Source: Pratylenchus scribneri | Taxonomy: Eukaryota > Nematoda > Chromadorea > Rhabditida > Pratylenchidae | Reading direction: 5' to 3' | Length of the DNA: 64,000 bases | Assembly: GCA_030063045.1 (NCBI GenBank) | Contig: JAQSEB010000005.1 | Coordinates: 1,067,001 to 1,131,000, forward strand | In this document: one piece after another, positions 23,501 to 32,500 of the stretch | How positions within the stretch are numbered: the stretch's first letter is position 1 | Layout of the letters: every line of letters starts with the position of its first letter | Notes under the pieces: generated by a model | What the model saw: the letters and a program-made list of their open reading frames with translations, nothing else | What the model was told of the DNA's origin: nothing | The model's database searches: none | Position numbers and translations under genes: made by a program

Positions 23501-26500
23501 CGAGGAAGAATCATGGATTAAGGTGAGGATGAGGATTGAGGAATGGGCGGTGGAATGATTCACCTGCGTGGGGGGAGAGTGGGTGGGGAGGCGGCTTTTC
23601 TTTTGGCCATAACTCAACAGAGAAACAACTAATTCGGAAAAGCGCTATTCCACTGTAAAACCCTTTAAGTCCCCTAAAAAGTGATATTTCTAATTTTTGG
23701 AATAAGCGACTTTTCTTCAAAAAATTCGGGTTTATTGCACTCAAAGGCATGTAAGCTTTTGAAATGTCGGAATTCATAAAATTTAAATAAGCCAAATTAA
23801 GAGGGCACTGGGCATTCGAATTGTCTTCCAAAATTTTGGCTTTAAATTCGTTGAATATAAACAAATTTAATTGTATTATAATTCTAAATAACATACAATT
23901 AAAATAAATTTCTGGTAATTAATTATTTTTCAAAAAAGTAAAAAATGAGAATAATTGTTGGCCTCCCGAGCCCCAAGAGCCTCCCGAGTTCCAAGATGTT
24001 TGTTTTACTGCTTTTCAATTTTTAATATGTTAATATTAATACATATAATTGGAAAAATCGATCCAAAATCCAATGTAAAACAACAACTTTTTTGTTGCTC
24101 ATAATGATGCCAAATATTCCTTCCATTCATTTTCATCCAAAAAATCTTAAATGAATTTCGCTTCTGAAGTCTTGAGCCACAAAATAGATGAAAAAGCTTC
24201 AGGGAAAGGAAGATTAACCCTCTGGGAATTTTCACCCAATCGAAAATAATTAATCAAATTTTATCATACATTTTTAAGGAGAAAAAATTGTTGGTCAGCA
24301 GCGATGATTATGGACGAGATTTGACCGGGGTCCAAAATTTGAGACGAAAGCATCGCCGATTGGACACAGAATTGGCCAGCCATCAGCCTCAAGTTCAGCA
24401 GGTGCAGGCAAAGGCGGTGGAATTGTTGAAGGCCAGCGAAGTTGGGGCACCCGAAATTCAGAAACGCATTCAGGTGAGCATTGAATTGAGGGAGGATAAT
24501 CGATGGCGAAAATGTTAAATGGTTCAGAACGATGGATGGTAATTAATAGTTGAAAAGCGTATTTAAAATACCGAAAAAGAATACATAATGCCGAAATAAT
24601 TAATTTTGAGGGTTTGTACTCAATTCACAAACCATATACCCAATTGGATATAGCTGATCAAAACGCATTGAATGGTATATAATTTGTCATGGTTTGGTCA
24701 GCAATTAAAGGGTATTAAACGGTTTAAACTAATTTTGGTTTGGTCAACAATTAAAGGGTATTAAACGGTTTAAACTAATTTTGGTTTAATGGTTCAAAAC
24801 AATGTTAGAATTGATTAAACCAAAGCCAAAAATATAATCAAATGATGCATCTTGATAAGATTGAGCATAAAGTTTATGAGTTTGGGATAAAATATTAAAC
24901 ATTTGTAACTATTTCGACATTTTTTTTCCTTATTAATTGTAGAGTAGTTCAAAGTCGGTTTCGATTTGAGAAAATCGATGTCAAACCGAAATTAGGAAAT
25001 TTTACTCATCAAGATAACCGAAAATAGGCGAAACCGAAACGGAAAATCGACTTTTTTTTCAAAAACCGAATACTAGGTTTTGCCAAAATCCGGTTAATTA
25101 ACCGACTTTGAACTATTCTAATTAATTGAACATTGCTTATTTGTTTTAAATTTATTAGGAGAGTGCCAAATTATTAGCGACTTTAAACATTTCGACATCC
25201 GCCAAACTAATTTTGGATCAATTTTTTTAAATATATTGGAATTCGTTCACAGGCACTTGAGGAAAGTTGGCAACAAATTGTGGATTTAACCGAGAATCGC
25301 CATAAAAAACTGCAAGAATCTGAACAATTCCAAAATTTCATTAGCCGTTTGGAAGAGGAAGAAGCATGGATGAATGAGAAGCAACAGCTGCTTTCATCCC
25401 CTGCCCTTGGCGAGAATATGGCCGCCGTTCAAGGCCTGCTCAAAAAGCATGACACATTCCAAGTTGATTTGCAAGTACATGAGCAAAGAATTGCGGATTT
25501 GCAGAAACAGGGAGAGGATGTGAGTAAAGAAAACCAAAGAAATGGGAAATATTTTAATATATTCGATTCAATATAATATTGTTTTTGGCCTTTAGTTCAG
25601 CCAATTAGGAATATCGAATATTACCGTAAATATTCTATTAGTAACCCATGGGTTACTAATTTTCAGAGACCCTCTGAGGTGGGAATTTTTCTGAAATTTT
25701 TGAGACAAAAAAATGCTTATTTCGGCTTAATTTTACCTACTAATTGGTTATTTCTACTAATTGGTTATTTTTGACAAAAAAAATTTTTTGGGAGGAAGGG
25801 TGGGTTACTAATAGAGCGGGGGTTTCAAATAGAGACTGGGTTACTAATAGAATATTTACGGTATATACTTTTTAATGCCCTAAATTTCCTTTATATTATA
25901 AAATCAAATAAGAATAAAAATAGAATACAAAATTAGAATTTACAATTACAATTACAAATCAGAATTACAATTACAATTACAAATCAGAATTACAATTACA
26001 ATCGCAAATCAGAATTACAATTACAATTACAAATCAGAATTACAATTACAATCGCAAATCAGAATTACAATTACAATTACAAATCAGAATTACAATTACA
26101 ATTACAAATCAGAATTACAATTACAATTACAATTACAAATCAGAATTACAATTACAATTACAAATCAGAATTACAATTACAATTACAAATCAGAATTACA
26201 ATTACAATCGCAAATCAGAATTACAATTACAATTACAAATCAGAATTACAATTACAATCGCAAATCAGAATTACAATTACAATTACAAATCAGAATTACA
26301 ATTACAATTACAAATCAGAATTACAATTACAATTACAATTACAAATCAGAATTACAATTACAATTACAAATCAGAATTACAATTACAATTACAAATCAGA
26401 ATTACAATTACAATTACAAATCAGAATTACAATTACAATTACAAATCAGAATTACAATTACAATCGCAAATCAGAATTACAATTACAATTACAAATCAGA

Positions 26501-29500
26501 ATTACAATTACAATTACAAATCAGAATTACAATTACAATTACAAATCAGAATTACAATTACAATTACAATTACAAATCAGAATTACAATTACAATTACAA
26601 ATCAGAATTACAATTACAATTACAAATCAGAATTACAATTACAATTACAATTACAAATCAGAATTACAATTACAATTACAATTACAAATCAGAATTACAA
26701 TTACAATTACAAATCAGAATTACAATTACAATTACAATTACAATTACAAATCAGAATTACAATTACAATTACAAATCAGAATTACAATTACAATTACAAA
26801 TCAGAATTACAATTACAATTACAATTACAAATCAGAATTACAATTACAATTACAAATCAGAATTACAATTACAATTACAAATCAGAATTACAATTACAAT
26901 TACAAATCAGAATTACAATTACAATTACAAATCAGAATTACAATTACAATCGCAAATCAGAATTACAATTACAATCGCAAATCAGAATTACAATTACAAT
27001 TACAAATCAGAATTACAATTACAATTACAATTACAAATCAGAATTACAATTACAATTACAAATCAGAATTACAATTACAATTACAAATCAGAATTACAAT
27101 TACAATTACAAATCAGAATTACAATTACAATTACAATTACAAATCAGAATTACAATTACAATTACAAATCAGAATTACAATTACAATCGCAAATCAGAAT
27201 TACAATTACAATTACAAATCAGAATTACAATTACAATTACAAATCAGAATTATAATTACAATTACAAATCAGAATTACAATTACAATTACAAATCAGAAT
27301 TACAATTACAATTACAAATCAGAATTACAATTACAATCGCAAATCAGAATTACAATTACAAATCAGAATTACAATTACAATCGCAAATCAGAATTACAAT
27401 TACAACTTAGAAATTACAATCAGAATTACAATTTTACAATTACAAATTAAAATAAACTTACAATTGGGAAAATTGGAGGAATTACCCATTAGTCTTATTA
27501 ATTAATTTTTAATTTTAATTCGAATGATAATTTTCGACTGAAATCTGGGGCATAAATCTTATTATTGTAATTATTCTCCCTTCATTTATACAGTTAATCA
27601 ATGCCGGCAATCATCATGGCAAAAGCATTGCTGCTCGTCTCGATCAACTCCAAAAACATTTAACCCTAATCAAGGAGTTGGCCGTCCGGCGTCTTCAGAA
27701 ATTGCGCGACAACAATGCATTCATGCAATTCATGTGGAAATGCGATGTGGTGGAATCGTGGATTGGGGACAAGGAACACCATGTCCGGTCGAATGACTTT
27801 GGCCGTGACCTTTCCTCCGTCCAATTGTTACTGAACAAGCAGGACGCATTCGACGCTGGCTTGAATGCATTTGAGGTAAGGCGAAGGAGGTGTTTTTTCG
27901 AATGGGGAATGGTCCTTATAATTAGGGTTGACAAAATCGGTTCCGGTTCCAAAAAATCGATGCATTTCAGAACCGAAATTGAGAATTTTTGCTTTTTAGA
28001 ACCGAAAATAGGAGGAACCGGAACCGACATTTTTTCAAGAACCGAAAACCGAGTTTCAGAACTGAGACCGTCTAGGAACCGACTTTGTCCAACTCTACTC
28101 ATAATAGTCCTTTAAATAGAGTAGTCCAATCCAAAGTCGGTTTCAGTTTTCGAAAATCGAAGAAATTTAAAACCGAAATTTGAAATGATTTCTCTTTAAA
28201 ATAGGGTTGCGCCCCCGCAGTGCGGGGGCGGGTTGTGCGGGGGTCGGGGTTTGCGGGGTTGGCACTTGCGGGGACGGGTTCGGGGGTGACCCCTTGCGGG
28301 GGCCCCCGCGGGGATCCCCGCGGGGGCGGGGGTAGCGTAAATTTTTTAAAAAGCCACATTTTTCAAATAAAAAATTTTTTTGAAGAAAAATTTCATCCAA
28401 AAATGGCCGCGCAGCGAAAAATTTTACCTAAAAATAGCCTCGCAGAGAAAAATTTTAATAAAAAATTTTAATATCCTACAAAAATTTGGTCAACATTTCC
28501 CTATCGAACCCCATTTTCCTTGAAAAATCCAATAATATGGGGTGCATGTTCACCCCCGCGGGGGTGCGGGGGCGCGGGGGTGGCTCTTGCGGGGATGCGG
28601 GGGCGCGGGGGTGGCATATGCGGGGGTAGGGTCGGGGGTGAAACCCAAAAAGTGCGGGGATCCCCGTCGGGGGTGGCCCCCGCGGGTGCGGGGGCGCAAC
28701 CCTACTTTAAAACCGAAAATAGGCGAAATCGAAACCGAAGATCGAGATTTTTCATAAACCGAAAACCGAATAACCGACTTAGGAGCAGAGGTAATTTGAT
28801 ATTATAATAAAATAGTCGGAATTAAATTTGAGATTTCCTTCAGAGAAATGGTCTTTTTAATGATGGGAATGGCACTTTGAAGAAGGGAATGGCGGTCAAA
28901 AAGGAGGAAGACCCTTTCCAAATGAATGGTAATGTAGAGAAGTAGACCCTTTCAAATGCCATTAACTTCAAATACAAAAGGAAACGACACTTTTGGAAGA
29001 GAGAGGGGGGGGGGGGGGTGTAACGTGTAATTGAAATTAATCTTTACATTCATCAACCAAAATTCAACATATTTCCCCATTCCAACCCACAGCATGAAGG
29101 CATTCAACGTATCACGGAGCTGAAGGACCAATTGATTGCGGCGGAACATGAACAATCGGCGAACATTGAAAAACGCCATCAAGCTGTGATTGGCCGATGG
29201 CAACAACTGTTAATGAATTCCCTGGGTCGCCGCCAAAAGTTGATCGAGGCCCAAGCACATTTCAAGCGAATTGAGGATTTGTATTTGAATTTTGCCAAAA
29301 AGGCTTCCGCTTTCAATTCATGGTTCGAAAATGCGGAAGAGGATTTGACCGATCCAGTCAGGTGAGCTGATGAATTGGAAAAGGAATTTATTTTTTATGA
29401 AAAATATTTTTTTCCGAAAAAACTGAAATTGCCGAAAATATTGTAACGGTTCAGTTTGTTTATCCTAGAACACAAAACTTTATATTCTCAATCAATAAAT

Positions 29501-32500
29501 CTCATTAAGCATTTGATTTGGTTGGGTTTAACCAATTCTGACACAGTTTTGAACAAAAACCAAAAATTGGTTTAAACCGTTTAATACCCAATTAATTGTT
29601 GACCTAACATCACAAATTATATACCATTAAATGCAACTTGACTTGACCTGCTCTATCCAATTTTGGGTATATATGGTTTTTGATGAATTTAGGACAAATA
29701 ATTAATTAATTATTCTGGAGTGATATACCCCTTTTTCGGCAATTACATTAATCTTTTCGATATTTTCAAATGTTTTTTTTTCATAAATAAAATTTTCCGT
29801 TATTTTCATTTATTTAAATTAATGGATGTTAAAATAAAATCTATTTAGCAACAATCCAAAAAATTTAAAATCTCTTGAAAACACATTTTTAAGATGCAAT
29901 TCACTGGAAGAAATACGCGCTCTCCGTGAGGCACATGCCGAATTCCAAAAGTCGTTGGTCAGCGCGGAGGTGGATTTCCGCAATTTGCAAGAGCTGGACC
30001 GACAAATCAAAGCATTCGGGGTTGGCCCAAATCCGTACACCTGGTTCACAATGGATGCACTCGAAGAAACTTGGCGCAATTTACAAAAGGTGGGCGCCAA
30101 AAATATATTAAAAAGTGAAAAGGGGGAGAATTACAATGGGGGACAATACATTTATGAGTTTCTGGCCTATAATTCTATGAGGCATAAGAGGCAATTCAAG
30201 AAGACGACATTCCGTTTTAAAGCCCTAAAACTCCTATAAAATGTGGCCTATGTAAATTTTATGAAATCTATCTTAGATGTTGCATGTCTCTGAATGTAAA
30301 CTGAAAATTTTAAAGAAAAGCTGTTTATTTTACATTGTATTTTTACAAAATTAAGTTTTCAAAAAATTATAAAGGCCATTTTTTAGAAGACATTTAGAAC
30401 TTTCGAATAACATATCGTCTTCCTTTAATTGTTGTTCTTTTAGGGCTTCAAACCACTGAACAAACAACATTTACTAGTTCATTTTATTATCTAATTCTCA
30501 TTCTCATCCCCCTTCTCCGCCCCTAGAAAAAGAACAAGGGAAAATACCTGGGAAAAATTTCTCGGTAAATTCCCCAGGAATATTCCCCAAATTCAAAGGA
30601 GACTAAAAATTATTAAAATCCGAAAAATTTCCAATTGAAATCAGAAGAATTTCTTATATTTTTTCTCCCACATTTCCAGATTATCAAAGAGCGTGAATTG
30701 GAGCTTCAAAAGGAGCATCGTCGTCAGGAGGACAATGACAAGCTGCGCAGGGAATTCGCGCGGCAGGCCAACGATTTCCACCAATGGTTGGCGGATACCC
30801 GGGCCGAAATGATGGAGGCCAGTGGCTCATTGGAACAACAGTTGGATTGCATCCGACGAAAGGCCCAAGATATTCGGGCGCAACGAAGCAAACTGAAGAA
30901 AATTGAGGATTTGGGCGCACTTTTGGAGGAACATTTGATCTTGGACAACAGATACACCGGTGAGTACAATCATTGTTCAAATTTTAACATAAAATGAAAA
31001 CAATTCTCATGGTTCAGCAGCCATTGGCTTCGATGTCGAAACATTTTAGAATATTTATTTAGTACTTGGGTCATACTTTTTGCTAGAGATCGGCACGACG
31101 CTTCGGTCGGGTTCCGGTTTCCTAAAAAAAAATCTGAACCCGAAAAAACCCTAAAATTCTAAAAATTCTTCGGTTCGGGTTACCCGAATCAAACCCGAGT
31201 CGGGTTCCCGAAAAAACGAGCGGGAATCCGAACCGTCCGATCTCTACTTTTTGCTATAACTCAACAAAAAAAACAATAAGTTCAGAAAAGAAATATGCCA
31301 TATGAAAGCCATAAATGTCCTCTAAAAAGTGGCTATTAGATTTTATGAAAACTTAAAACATTTTTTAAAATAAGCAACTTTTATTCAAAAAATCTGGTTT
31401 ATTAGATTCAGAGCTACGCAGCATAAGTTTTATTTTAGAGAAATTAGAAAAGTCAAATTAATTATAATATAGCCGAGGACATTTTCAACTTTTCATTAGT
31501 ATATTTTCTTCATAAATTGTGCCTCGTTTAAATACTGGCAAAAACTTCATTCAGACCGTTGTACCCAATACCCAATAATCGGCCAATCATATTGGCTAAG
31601 AAGTATTAGCCATTCCATGAGAATAATTTGCATTTTTAACAACCTGAATCATCTCTATGAAATTGTTTAATAAAATTTTTTGAATTTTGAAAAAAATATT
31701 TGAGAAAATATTCCATATTTCAATTTACATTTAAATAAGAATTGGAGTTGTTCCAATTCTCAAATCTTAAACAAACATAATTTATTGCCGAATAAAAATT
31801 TATATGAGATAATTTTGCAGAGGATATTTTTGGCTTTCTATCTATTGCTAAATCGTCTCCTCAAATTGGCTTTATTCTCGTTGAGTTACAAACAAAAGAA
31901 TGGCACAGAAAAGAGCCCTAACCCCTAACCTATCTCCAAATTTAACATTCATCCATCAAATTTCTTTTATTTTATTTCCACTCATTTTCGCAGAACATTC
32001 CACGGTGGGATTGGCCCAAGCCTGGGACCAATTGGACCAGTTGGCCATGCGAATGCAGCACAATTTGGAGCAACAAATTCAGGCAAGGAATCAGTCGGGC
32101 GTCAACGAGGAGGCATTGCGCGAATTCTCCATGATGTTTCGGCACTTTGACAAGGAAAAGTTGGGCCGGCTTGACCATCAACAATTCAAAAGTTGCCTTC
32201 GGGCGTTGGGCTACGATCTTCCCATGGTGGACGAGGGCCAGCCCGAACCCGAATTTCAACGCATTTTGGATGTGGTCGATCCGAATCGGTGAGCTGAAAG
32301 CATCATTTTTTGGGTTTTAGGGGCCAATTTGAAGGAAAATCACTACCCTAACTTCTAATTTTCAAGGACCACCCAAAGGGGACTTATATTAGAGGGCTAG
32401 GATAGGGGTTTTTAATAGAGGAAATACGGTATTTATATTTTAAATTTTTATTTTATTTTCGGCTAAAGTTCCTTCAGCCATGGATCTTATTAAATTAAAT

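Larger units (their letters stand above)
16322..23522 (+). other. spc-1: spc-1 exons 11-20 (SH3 and central repeats)
   Basis: Coding segments: 16322-16677, 17210-17608, 18835-19147, 19228-19360, 19413-19669, 20320-20571, 21150-21341, 22112-22344, 22646-22799, 23292-23522. Introns 13 and 14 are only 80 and 52 nt; the others range from about 300 to over 1,200 nt. Typical repeat cores are [19 protein letters not shown] (exon 13) and [18 protein letters not shown] (exon 16). Phases agree at every junction and all ten introns after exons 11-20 are GT-AG. Confidence 0.94.

Noticed and set aside
28167..28807. Gly/Pro/Arg-rich frames on both strands
   Set aside because: They are the GC-rich arms of a hAT-like MITE with exact target duplications inside an intron.
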